Positions 1 through 7,588 of a stretch of 20,360 bases of DNA are shown here, piece after piece. Below the pieces are notes generated by a model. It searched no databases and was not told the origin of the DNA. It was given only the letters and a program-made list of their open reading frames with translations. The translations under genes were made by a program, and so were the position numbers. Numbering within the stretch: the first letter of the stretch is position 1; every line of letters starts with the position of its first letter. Origin of the DNA: Caldithrix sp. (GTDB lineage: Bacteria; KSB1; UBA2214; DYKH01); assembly GCA_020722685.1 (NCBI GenBank), contig DYKH01000098.1, positions 1 to 20,360 of the forward strand, given 5' to 3'.

Positions 1-927
1 CCGACCAAGCTCAGCCGTGAAGAGAACCGCCGGCTCACGAGAAGATACACGGTCGGCGTGCTGCCGGTCATTGGTCCGCGTCGCGACATTCCTGCGCCGG
101 ATATCGGCACCGACTCTGTGACCATGGGCTGGATTATGGACACTGTCAGCATGCTGGAAGGACGGACCGTTCTCGACATCGTTACCGGCAAGGCCATCGA
201 TCTGGGTGGATCCGTTGGCCGCAATGAAGCTCCCGGCCGCGGCGTCATGTTCAACACTCAGGAAATCATCAGCCGGCTGGGAAAGACGCCCCTTTCCACC
301 ACGGTGGCCATCCAAGGCTTTGGCAAGGTCGGCTCGGTTTGCGCCGATCTGTTGCGCAAGGTCGGTTTCAACGTAGTCGCCATCAGCGACCTGAGCGGCG
401 GCTACTTCAATCCCAAGGGCTTGCCAATCAGCGAAATGATCCGGTACAAAGAGGACTCTGCCCATTCCAATCTCGAAGGCTTTTATGCTCCCGGCGTGGA
501 CAAGCTGAGCAACGGCGACCTTTTGGAGCTGGACGTGGACGTGCTCATTCCTGCGGCTATTGAACAGCAGATTACTACCGAGAACGCGGACAAGATCAAG
601 GCCAAGGCGATCATCGAAGCCGCCAACGCGCCGGTGACACCGGCCGCGGAGAAAATCCTCATTGACAAAGGCAAATACGTCGTGCCGGATATTCTGGCCA
701 ACTGCGGCGGCGTGGTGGTTTCTTACTTCGAATGGGTGCAAAGCATCCAATCTTTTTTCTGGGATGAAGATGAAGTAAATCGAAATCTGCAGCGTGTCAT
801 GAGCGCGAGCTTTAAATCCGTTTGGGACGTTGCCAAGCAGGAAAAGACCGATTTGCGCAACGCCGCCATGCGGATTGCCGTGGATCGGGTTGCCAAAGCT
901 TTGAATCAGCGCGGCATCTTCCCCTGA
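1..927 (+). CDS. gdhA: Glutamate dehydrogenase, 5'-truncated by window edge
   Basis: Cytoplasmic Glu/Leu/Phe/Val dehydrogenase family enzyme that interconverts glutamate and 2-oxoglutarate plus ammonia using NAD(P). The frame is open from base 1, so the visible 308 residues are the C-terminal part of a protein that is usually about 410-430 residues; roughly the first 110 are outside the window. Visible family signatures are the LTRRY segment followed by IGP and DIPAPDIGT near the start, LGGSVGRNEAPGRGV (substrate/hinge region), and the Rossmann nucleotide-binding stretch AIQGFGKVGSV. The C-terminal NCGGVVVSYFEW block is typical of hexameric GDH rather than leucine dehydrogenase. Cofactor preference cannot be read safely. 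No convincing hairpin terminator follows the TGA; the next gene begins about 160 bases on. It appears unrelated to the downstream surface-protein genes. Confidence 0.95.
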   Translation, partial: PTKLSREENRRLTRRYTVGVLPVIGPRRDIPAPDIGTDSVTMGWIMDTVSMLEGRTVLDIVTGKAIDLGGSVGRNEAPGRGVMFNTQEIISRLGKTPLSTTVAIQGFGKVGSVCADLLRKVGFNVVAISDLSGGYFNPKGLPISEMIRYKEDSAHSNLEGFYAPGVDKLSNGDLLELDVDVLIPAAIEQQITTENADKIKAKAIIEAANAPVTPAAEKILIDKGKYVVPDILANCGGVVVSYFEWVQSIQSFFWDEDEVNRNLQRVMSASFKSVWDVAKQEKTDLRNAAMRIAVDRVAKALNQRGIFP

Positions 928-1097
928 TGGAGCTCATTGGCGCCTCTTGAAATAACTTTTCTCGGAACCAGGTAACCCTATAGGGCAAAGTCCTTCAACC
1001 TGACATTCTACTTTTGTGCTTCCAGCCTGCCGATGATTGATGGACGATCATCTTGTGGGGCCATTCTAAATAACACAGGGTCAGCTTGTCGTTTTCG

Positions 1098-2150
1098 ATG
1101 TGCAAATTAGAAGAAAATATTCGCATCCTCCGGCCAATGTTGGTGCTGATCTCCATTTTGCAGCTTCGATGCGATGCGCCGCGCAACAATCCCCTTGACC
1201 CGAAAAATCCCAATAGCTCCTTTGTTGGTTTGCAAGGACAAGTCCAAACTCTGGCCATCCCCAATCAGCCCATTCCGAACGTCTCCATCACCTGGGAAAG
1301 CACGAACCAAATCATCGAATCCGACGGCAGCGGCAGATTCACTCTGCAAGACATCCAACCTGTGGACGGCTGGCTGCGCTTCTCCCACAACGACTACTGG
1401 GCGGATTCCTTTTTCGTAGCTTGGCAAAAGCAAAAGAGCGTCTCAGTACATATTCTTCTCAATGCCAGACCAAAACTGGAAGATCTGGTAATGTACAGCA
1501 TTGTTACGCACCAGTACCCATCCCGGCAAAGCTACCAGGCGGTCACCAAGGCGAAAGTCTCGGATGGCGATGGCGACATAGACTCTGTTTATATGCAATG
1601 CGACGGCTTGAAATTCAAGAAATATCTGGCCTACAACAATGACAGCCGATTTTATGAGAAAAACCTGACCATCTATGATTTAAACGTCCGCTCCATGGAT
1701 CAAGTCATTGGCGCTGACTTTCAGATCAACGTTCGGGACAAGTTCGGTCGCCTCGCGCTTGCAGGGATTGGCAGCATCAAACGCGTCATTCACGAGGAAG
1801 TCGAATTCACCACCCCTTCCGGCTATCAGCTCGTCCCTGCCAGGCCGACGCTGAATTGGAGAAGCTTCGATCCGGGTTTCAATGTCAGTTTTGGCATCGA
1901 GGTTTATGCCGACGAGATTCCGCCGCAAGTGGTTTGGCAAACCTCCGGCATCTCCGGAGACAGCACCTCTTATACCGTCGATCGACCCTTGCCGGAAGGC
2001 GATTATTTCTGGGTGATCTGGTGCATGGACGAATTTCAGAATCGCTCGCGCTCCAAGCCGGCCTCGTTCACGGTAAGCAACCAGATGGCCGCCTCAGGCG
2101 TCATCAACGCGAGTAAGCCAAGTCGCCCGCGGCGTATCAATTTATTTTGA
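1098..2150 (+). CDS. Secreted or lipid-anchored Ig/carboxypeptidase-regulatory-like protein
   Basis: Envelope protein of unknown specific function, about 350 residues. The N-terminus has a hydrophobic stretch (MLVLISILQL) followed by R-C25-D, so it may be a lipoprotein, although Arg just before the Cys is a poor lipobox. An NPLDPKNPN segment follows, a linker often seen after the signal in envelope lipoproteins of FCB-type bacteria. Residues about 35-105 look like a carboxypeptidase-regulatory-like (peptidase M14 D/CarboxypepD_reg) beta-sandwich, with PIPNVSITW and a DGSGRFTLQDI turn. The last 100 residues (PARPTLNW ... FWVIWCMDEFQNRS) look like a fibronectin-III/Ig-type domain. There is no YPNPFN sorting domain. 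The start is uncertain: TTG at 1086 has AGGG about 7 bases upstream, ATG is at 1098, and ATG 1137 lacks a ribosome site. Its stop overlaps the start region of the sigma54 activator, which suggests cotranscription. Confidence 0.7.
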   Translation: MCKLEENIRILRPMLVLISILQLRCDAPRNNPLDPKNPNSSFVGLQGQVQTLAIPNQPIPNVSITWESTNQIIESDGSGRFTLQDIQPVDGWLRFSHNDYWADSFFVAWQKQKSVSVHILLNARPKLEDLVMYSIVTHQYPSRQSYQAVTKAKVSDGDGDIDSVYMQCDGLKFKKYLAYNNDSRFYEKNLTIYDLNVRSMDQVIGADFQINVRDKFGRLALAGIGSIKRVIHEEVEFTTPSGYQLVPARPTLNWRSFDPGFNVSFGIEVYADEIPPQVVWQTSGISGDSTSYTVDRPLPEGDYFWVIWCMDEFQNRSRSKPASFTVSNQMAASGVINASKPSRPRRINLF

Positions 2151-2161
2151 CCGCTATAGCC

Positions 2162-3640
2162 ATGCAACTACCGACCGACATATCCAAGCTCGCGGACTTG
2201 CGCAAAGAACAATTCGACACGCTGTACCAAATCAGCCAATTGTTGAACACGGCTGATTATCAGGACACGCTCATCTCCGAGGCGCTCGATCTAGCTATCA
2301 AGGTGACCAATGCCGAACGAGGCTTGTTCGCCCGCTATCTGCAAGAGTCCGAACAATTCTCCATCGTCGCTGGGCGCAACATCGAGCAGCAAGACGTGAC
2401 CGATCTGTCCGAGTTTTCCTCCGGCATATTGGCAAGGGTCATCGAGCAAGAGCAGCCCTGTCTATACCACGACGTGCAAAGCGATCCCTCCTTGTCGCAG
2501 TTTGCCAGCGTGCAGATTCATCGCATCAAATCGGTCATCGGCGTGCCGATATTTCTCGGCCAACAGCCTTGGGGCGTGATTCTGGTGGACAGCCGGCAAA
2601 ATCGTCAGGCCTTCACCGAGGAGAGCTTGCAGTTTCTCGGCTTCTTTGGCAATCTGGTTTCCCTGGCGTTGGATCGAATCATTGCCACGGAGGCCCTGCG
2701 CGATGAGAATCAAATTCTTCGCCAGCAGATGGCGGCGAGCCAGAAACTGCCGGACATGCTGGGCGAAAGCCCGGCGATGAAACAAGTGGCGCAGCTCGTC
2801 CACCGAGTCGCCAAGACGGACGCCAGTGTGTTGTTGTTGGGTGAAAGCGGCACCGGCAAGGATTTGGCGGCGCAAGCCATTCACAAGCTGAGCGCCAGAA
2901 AAGACAAACCGTTTTTGGCGCAATTCTGCGGCTCCATTCCCGACACCTTGCTGGAAAGCGAGCTGTTCGGTTACAAAAAGGGCGCTTTCTCCGGCGCCGT
3001 TACCGACAAAAAGGGCCTCTTCGAGGTGGCTTCCGGCGGCACCTTCTTTCTCGACGAGATTGCGGAAATTTCCATAGCTCTGCAAGCCAAGCTGCTGCGG
3101 GTTTTGCAGAACCAGGAAATCATTCGCCTGGGCGACCCACAGGTGAAAAAAGTGAATGTGCGCATCATCGCTGCCACCAACAAGGACTTGAAGCAGCTCG
3201 TAGAACAAGGCAAGTTCCGCCAAGATCTTTACTATCGACTGAATGTCTTTCCCATCACCCTGCCGCCGCTGCGCGAACGGCGCTCGGATATCGCCGTGTT
3301 GGCGGAACATTTCATTCACAAATTCGCGGAGAAAAAGATTCGGCTGCAACCTGCCGCTCTGCGCAAGCTGGAAAACTACCATTGGCCCGGGAACGTCCGC
3401 CAATTGGAAAATGTCATCCAACGGGCGCTTATTTTATGCGATGGCGACAAACTGCTTCCTGAACACATTCTCTTTGAAGAAGACAACAACGACTTCAGCG
3501 GCTCGTTAGAGGATTACACCAAACTGCTGCTACAAAAAAGACTGAAAGAATTCGCCGGCAATCGCACCCTGGCGGCGAAATCTTTGGGCGTCTCGGTGCG
3601 ATGGGTACAGTTGAAGCTGAAGGAAATGGAAAGGCCCTAG
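2162..3640 (+). CDS. GAF-domain sigma54-dependent transcriptional activator
   Basis: Bacterial enhancer-binding protein that uses ATP to open sigma54-RNA polymerase promoters. From the ATG the protein has 492 residues. Residues about 18-172 form a GAF sensory domain. Residues about 198-435 form the AAA+ domain, with Walker A GESGTGKD (227-234), the sigma54-contacting loop as GAFSGA (274-279, usual GAFTGA), Walker B GTFFLDEI, and arginine-finger region FRQDLYYRL. A Fis-type helix-turn-helix follows at about 452-490 (AGNRTLAAKSLGVS). There is no receiver domain, so input is probably a ligand or protein contact through GAF. A TTG at 2147 would overlap the previous stop as TTGA and add five residues; ATG 2162 is the conservative choice. 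The TAG stop is also the first three bases of a 35-bp palindrome. The kinase gene begins 47 bases downstream, so the two are probably cotranscribed and may work together. Confidence 0.93.
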   Translation: MQLPTDISKLADLRKEQFDTLYQISQLLNTADYQDTLISEALDLAIKVTNAERGLFARYLQESEQFSIVAGRNIEQQDVTDLSEFSSGILARVIEQEQPCLYHDVQSDPSLSQFASVQIHRIKSVIGVPIFLGQQPWGVILVDSRQNRQAFTEESLQFLGFFGNLVSLALDRIIATEALRDENQILRQQMAASQKLPDMLGESPAMKQVAQLVHRVAKTDASVLLLGESGTGKDLAAQAIHKLSARKDKPFLAQFCGSIPDTLLESELFGYKKGAFSGAVTDKKGLFEVASGGTFFLDEIAEISIALQAKLLRVLQNQEIIRLGDPQVKKVNVRIIAATNKDLKQLVEQGKFRQDLYYRLNVFPITLPPLRERRSDIAVLAEHFIHKFAEKKIRLQPAALRKLENYHWPGNVRQLENVIQRALILCDGDKLLPEHILFEEDNNDFSGSLEDYTKLLLQKRLKEFAGNRTLAAKSLGVSVRWVQLKLKEMERP

Positions 3641-3672
3641 ACCTCAGAGGTCTCGGAGACCTCTGAGGTCTA
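3638..3672. repeat. Perfect 17-bp inverted repeat, nested palindrome family, copy 1
   Basis: The left arm of 17 bases (TAGACCTCAGAGGTCTC) is an exact reverse complement of the right arm, with a single G at the centre. Each arm is itself a near-palindrome (AGACCTC, one base, GAGGTCT), so one long hairpin or two smaller ones can form. Its first three bases are the stop codon of the sigma54 activator gene. No T-run follows, so it is not a classical intrinsic terminator. It could be a REP-like element, an RNA processing or stability site between the activator and kinase genes, or a terminator of another kind. Related copies lie at 8218 and 10381. Confidence 0.92.
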
Positions 3673-3687
3673 TCACGAAAGCTCCTA

Positions 3688-5295
3688 ATGCGAAATAACG
3701 AACAGAATATCCTCTTCGACAAGTTCGAGATCATCGCTTGTCTAAAAAAAGATGCCGGCAGCGCCGTCTATTTGGCGAATCACGTCTTTCTCAGTAAGCA
3801 GATCGTTTTGAAAACGCTGTGCAAGGACGCTCTCGTCGACCAAACCATCTTGCAACGCTTTCAGCGCGAGGCGAAAACCCTGGCCAAGCTCGATCATCCC
3901 AACATCATCAAGGTGCTCGATTTTGGCACGTTTGCAAACAACTTTTATCTTTCTTTCGAATACTTCCCGGCGCGAAACCTGCGCGAAGTTGCACTGGAGA
4001 ATCAGCTTTCGGTCGAAGAGAAAACGAAAATCTTTCTGCAAATCGTCAAGGGTCTGGCTTATGCGCACGGCCATCAAATCATCCATCGCGATATCAAGCC
4101 GGAAAACATCCTCGTCGGCGCGAGTTTGCAGGTCAAGATCGCCGACTTTGGCTTGGCGCTGACCGCTGACGACTCGGTGGTAACCAACAAGTCATCCATC
4201 GTCGGCACGCCCGGCTATATGTCGCCGGAGCAAATCCGCGGCGAAGCCTTGACGCCGCAAAGCGATCTTTTTGCCTTGGGAATCGTGGCCTATGAGCTGT
4301 TCACGGGCCGGAATCCCTTCCTCGGAAAGGATGTCAGCGCCACGCTCAACAATATTCTGACCGGCGACGAAGCACAATTGTTCAGCGATCTTGGCCAAAC
4401 GCCGCCCTCCTTCCAGCCGGTGCTGCAAGGGTTACTGCAGCGCAGTAGAAACAAACGAACCGCATCGGCTGAGGCCGTGCTGCGCGAATTGGGCATAGAG
4501 GCTGAGGAGCCGCCGCCATCGAAACCAAGTCTGGCTAAAAAGCCAAGGTTGAATAGGGCGCTCGCATACTTGGCGGCAGCGGTGGTTCTGTTGGTCATCA
4601 TTGTTTTGGCGACCACCATTTTCAAGTCGCAAAAAGAAACGACCGGCGCTCAAAAAGCTCAGATGATAAATCCACCCGTTTCCGTGGCATCAGGCGACTC
4701 ACTGATGGCGGAAATGCCATCTGCGAAGGAAGAACGGGAAGCGGGCCTCCAAGCAACAAACGAAGGCAAGGTGACTAAAGTCGTGACGGATTCCGGCACA
4801 GCGACCTCAATTCCAAAATCGGACTCGAATGTGCGCGGCAAGCTGTTCGTGCAATGCTCGCCCTGGGCTGCGGTGTATTTGGATGAGCACAAAATCGCCA
4901 CTACTCCCTTGGAGGACTCGATCAGGATTTATCCCGGAGAATACGAGCTGAGGCTGCAGCACCCGGAGTTTCCACCTTACGTGCAAAAGATCGCCGTTCG
5001 CCCTATGGAAACTGTTCTCATCCAAGTCCGCTTGGATACCCTGTGCGGTTATCTGGACTGTCAGGTATATCCTTGGGGCGAAGTTTCCATCGACCGACAA
5101 TATCACGGTCAAACGCCCTTGCCGAAGCCGATCCCGGTGACGCCGGGCCGGCATTTGCTGACGGTCACGAATCCCGCTTTCGGCAAAATGGATGAGTATG
5201 TGCAAATAGAAAGAAAAGACACGCTGCACTACAAGCTAAATATGGAGACTCTGGTCAAAGTGTCCGAGGCCGACACGGCGCTGTCGCCAAACTGA
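3688..5295 (+). CDS. Membrane Ser/Thr protein kinase with two PEGA domains
   Basis: Hanks-type kinase, 535 residues. The cytoplasmic kinase domain is about residues 10-270: ATP-binding Lys is K42 (IVLKTL), the catalytic loop is HRDIKPEN (133-140, D135), the metal-binding motif is DFG (153-155), and GTPGYMSPE marks the activation segment. The glycine-rich loop is degenerate: the usual GxGxxG position reads KKDAGSA (about 20-26), with a single glycine. One transmembrane helix spans about 291-312. A low-complexity linker follows, then two PEGA domains (about 384-450 and 452-516), predicted to be outside the inner membrane and likely to bind envelope or surface structures. The 47-base gap to the sigma54 activator holds the palindrome. 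ATG 3688 is the only sensible start; AAAGCTCC upstream gives no strong Shine-Dalgarno. Substrates are unknown; the adjacent activator is an obvious candidate (inference). Confidence 0.93.
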   Translation: MRNNEQNILFDKFEIIACLKKDAGSAVYLANHVFLSKQIVLKTLCKDALVDQTILQRFQREAKTLAKLDHPNIIKVLDFGTFANNFYLSFEYFPARNLREVALENQLSVEEKTKIFLQIVKGLAYAHGHQIIHRDIKPENILVGASLQVKIADFGLALTADDSVVTNKSSIVGTPGYMSPEQIRGEALTPQSDLFALGIVAYELFTGRNPFLGKDVSATLNNILTGDEAQLFSDLGQTPPSFQPVLQGLLQRSRNKRTASAEAVLRELGIEAEEPPPSKPSLAKKPRLNRALAYLAAAVVLLVIIVLATTIFKSQKETTGAQKAQMINPPVSVASGDSLMAEMPSAKEEREAGLQATNEGKVTKVVTDSGTATSIPKSDSNVRGKLFVQCSPWAAVYLDEHKIATTPLEDSIRIYPGEYELRLQHPEFPPYVQKIAVRPMETVLIQVRLDTLCGYLDCQVYPWGEVSIDRQYHGQTPLPKPIPVTPGRHLLTVTNPAFGKMDEYVQIERKDTLHYKLNMETLVKVSEADTALSPN

Positions 5296-5298
5296 GTG

Positions 5299-5316
5299 CC
5301 GGTACAATATTTGCGA
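5299..5316 (+). promoter_or_regulatory. Candidate sigma54 (-24/-12) promoter
   Basis: CCGGTAC, four bases, then TTTGC places GG and GC with exactly ten bases between them, as in the TGGCAC-N5-TTGC consensus; the weaker positions are CC in place of YT and T after GG. It lies in the 148-base gap between the kinase and the kelch gene, 128 bases before the kelch ATG. A sigma54 activator is encoded 1.7 kb upstream, which makes the match more attractive, but one such match can arise by chance. Confidence 0.3.
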
Positions 5317-5443
5317 TGGAAGGTATCTAAGCGGAACCTGCGAGAGGCTTCGATTTTGGTGCCGATGTGGTAACCCCTGGACGCTACGCGCTCCGCGCCA
5401 TGCGCTTTGTCTAAAAAAGGTCTGTTCGACACGTCGTTTCAAT

Positions 5444-6721
5444 ATGCTGATAAAAAAAATCCTAAAATATGCTTGGATCGTCTGGATGGCGAGCTTCCTC
5501 CCGACCTACGCTCAGCCTGCTGAGTGGCAGATCATTGGCGATATGCCGTACCCGGTGTCAGGCGGGCAAGCTGTCGTGCATGGGAGTAAAATTTATATCT
5601 TAGGCGGCTATTCCGATTCTACTCAGTCGGCAACGGATCGCATTCAAGTCTATGATCCCGCCGCCAATTCCTGGCAGCAAATCGGACAAATGCAGGGCCG
5701 GCGTTCCTTGTTCGTCGCGGACGCATACTTGGATAGCCTGATCATTTGCGGCGGCATCGCCGGCGACTCAGTCAAAGCATCAAGTATCGAGACCTGGGGT
5801 TTTATCGGCGCGTCTGTCATTTCCAATCAATCGACGCCCTTCAATCGTATTGGCGCTACGGGCGCGGTCTATGACAATAAACTTTTTTTATTCGGCGGCT
5901 ATCTGGATCAGACCGCCGCGCCCTCGTCGTTGTCGTTCATCATAGAGTACGATATTTTGTCGCGGACTATCACCTACTCGAACGATGCTCTATTCGAGGG
6001 CAACATCCCTTACCAGCAACTCGCCGCGCGTTACAACAATTCGATTTATCTGTTTGGCGGTGTCTTCCCCAATGTTTCCAACCGCGCGTATAGATTTGAT
6101 ACGAACAGTCATAGCTATGAACGGTTCTATCCCAATTTGTCGGAGGCCAGAGCCGGCGGACAGGCTGTGAGCACCGAGGAAGGGATCATCTATTTGATCG
6201 GCGGCTTTAGCGATACCAAGGAGGCGCTCGCCTCGGTGGAAACGTACCGGGTGTTAGATTTTGGTTACGTCCAAGGGGCTGGGCCAAGATTGAATGTCGC
6301 CCGCAAAGAGTTGATGGCTGTCTATTACGACCAGAGTATTTATGTCTTTGGCGGGAAAGATGCACAGAACAACGTCATTGCCGGCATCGAAAGGCTGGAC
6401 CTGCATCCCAGCACCGTGGTAGCCAAAAAGCCGAACCAAGTCACGGATTTTAACTTGGAAAACAACTATCCCAATCCCTTTAATGCCAACACAACGATTG
6501 CCTTCCGCATCGACAGGCCTGCTTCCGTTCGGCTCGAGGTCTTTTCCATTTCCGGACAGCACATTAAAACCTTGGCTGACCGCAACTTTTCTCCCGGGAC
6601 CTACAAGGTGGTTTGGGACGGAACCGATCAGCATCAGCAAGCGTTGGCCAGCGGCGTTTTCATTTGCCGGCTTGCCACGGACTCTGCCTCCAAATCAATC
6701 AAAGTGACGCTTATCCGATGA
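5444..6721 (+). CDS. Exported kelch beta-propeller protein with C-terminal sorting domain
   Basis: Secreted protein of 425 residues. Residues 1-23 form a Sec signal peptide ending TYA before QPAEW. Residues about 25-330 contain kelch-type repeats, each with a run such as KIYILGGY, LFLFGGY, IYLFGGV, IYLIGGF or IYVFGGK and a conserved aromatic-Gly-Gly blade pattern, giving a probable five- or six-bladed propeller. The C-terminal about 85 residues form a FlgD-Ig-like sorting domain: YPNPFN at 342-347, then the SGQHIKTL and WDGTD motifs and a final KVTLIR. In related phyla this domain directs export across the outer membrane and surface attachment. ATG 5444 has no good ribosome site; AAAAAAGG lies about 24 bases upstream. 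The last four bases, ATGA, overlap the start of the next gene. The ligand of the propeller is unknown. Confidence 0.88.
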   Translation: MLIKKILKYAWIVWMASFLPTYAQPAEWQIIGDMPYPVSGGQAVVHGSKIYILGGYSDSTQSATDRIQVYDPAANSWQQIGQMQGRRSLFVADAYLDSLIICGGIAGDSVKASSIETWGFIGASVISNQSTPFNRIGATGAVYDNKLFLFGGYLDQTAAPSSLSFIIEYDILSRTITYSNDALFEGNIPYQQLAARYNNSIYLFGGVFPNVSNRAYRFDTNSHSYERFYPNLSEARAGGQAVSTEEGIIYLIGGFSDTKEALASVETYRVLDFGYVQGAGPRLNVARKELMAVYYDQSIYVFGGKDAQNNVIAGIERLDLHPSTVVAKKPNQVTDFNLENNYPNPFNANTTIAFRIDRPASVRLEVFSISGQHIKTLADRNFSPGTYKVVWDGTDQHQQALASGVFICRLATDSASKSIKVTLIR

Positions 6722-7545
6722 AATTCCTTTTGAACATATTGGCATGTGTCGTGGCCGTCTCTATTTTCATTTCCGATGCTCATGCGCAGATGAGCAGCGT
6801 CGAGATCGACATTTTGCGCCTGAAATTCAGAAACTTTGAGTACGATTCGGTGATAGCCCTCGCCGGCCAGATGCTGCAGGAAAGGGAAGCGCTTTCCATC
6901 TCCGATCAAATCAGAGTCTTGGAGATGAAGGCCATTTCCCACTATTCGCTGCTGGAAATGAACGCTTCCTTGAGCTGCTTTCTGGAGATTCTCAAGCTCG
7001 ATTCCTCATACGCCTTAGATCCCATCAAGACTTCCCCCAAAATTCTCAGCTTTTTCAACGAAATCAAAGGGGGCTTCCAGCCGGAGGCAGCGCCGCCGGG
7101 AGAAGCCGTCACAGACACGACCGCAGGTATCACTCAAGAGTCAATTCCTTCTGCGTCCCCGTTGCGCAATGCCATGGCCCGCTCGCTGCTCCTGCCCGGT
7201 TGGGGGCATCATTACCTCCATGAGAACGCAAAAGTATGGCCGTTGAGCATCGCCGGAGTCATCACCCTCGGCGCTGGGATCTATTTTGCTTTTGATTGTC
7301 GTGAGAAGGAAAGAGACTATTTGAACGAAATCGACAAAACCAGGATGGACGCCAAATACCAAATGTACAATCGTTCCTACCAAGCTAGAAATATCCTGCT
7401 GACGTCCTTTGCCGCCATCTGGCTCTACAGCCAAATGGACATTCTGGTTTTTCAGAAAGAAAGGTTCGGACAGGTTTCTGCTTCCGTAAGGCCGTCCATT
7501 TTGGGGGACAACCAAGCCGGAGTTTGCTGCATCATTCGTTTCTAA
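6718..7545 (+). CDS. DUF5683-like envelope protein with two membrane segments
   Basis: 275-residue protein of unknown function. The signal peptide is 1-23 (cleavage after AHA, before QMSS). Residues about 25-120 are helical and TPR-like (YDSVIALAGQML, KAISHYSLLEMNASLSCFLEILKLD). A low-complexity linker about 121-148 follows. The RSLLLPGWGHHYLHE motif (155-169) and two hydrophobic segments (about 173-192 and 226-245) resemble the DUF5683 family found in Bacteroidetes and relatives. The start is set by ATG 6718, which overlaps the kelch stop as ATGA; a longer reading from 6613 would run inside the kelch gene and lose the clear signal peptide. Translational coupling implies that the kelch protein and this protein are made together; it may hold or recruit the kelch protein at the envelope (inference). 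Confidence 0.82.
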   Translation: MKFLLNILACVVAVSIFISDAHAQMSSVEIDILRLKFRNFEYDSVIALAGQMLQEREALSISDQIRVLEMKAISHYSLLEMNASLSCFLEILKLDSSYALDPIKTSPKILSFFNEIKGGFQPEAAPPGEAVTDTTAGITQESIPSASPLRNAMARSLLLPGWGHHYLHENAKVWPLSIAGVITLGAGIYFAFDCREKERDYLNEIDKTRMDAKYQMYNRSYQARNILLTSFAAIWLYSQMDILVFQKERFGQVSASVRPSILGDNQAGVCCIIRF

Positions 7546-7548
7546 CGG

Positions 7549-7588
7549 AGAACCTGCAGGAGGTTGTGGAAAACCTCCCGCAGGTTCT
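7549..7588. repeat. Imperfect 17-bp inverted repeat after DUF5683-like gene
   Basis: Arms AGAACCTGCAGGAGGTT and AACCTCCCGCAGGTTCT pair at 16 of 17 positions across a six-base loop (GTGGAA). It begins four bases after the TAA. It uses the same AACCT/AGGTT and AGG/CCT vocabulary as the palindromes at 3638, 8218 and 10381, but is clearly a different sequence. There is no T-run after it. A transcription terminator or 3'-end stabilising hairpin is possible. Confidence 0.8.

Noticed and set aside
976..985. CCCTATAGGG palindrome after gdhA
   Set aside because: Ten bases only, no T-run or partner copy; likely chance.
2462..3421. Long reverse open frame (319 codons)
   Set aside because: It is antisense to the well-supported sigma54 activator; codon use and motifs support the forward gene only.
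3920..3940. TGGCACG followed by TTTGC, sigma54-like
   Set aside because: The GG to GC spacing is far too short and it lies inside the kinase coding sequence.
5335..5360. AACCTGCGAGAGGCTT as a degenerate palindrome copy
   Set aside because: Too short and too diverged from the hairpin at 7549 to assign.
6613..6717. N-terminal extension of the DUF5683-like protein
   Set aside because: It lies inside the kelch coding region and would bury a clear signal peptide starting at ATG 6718.
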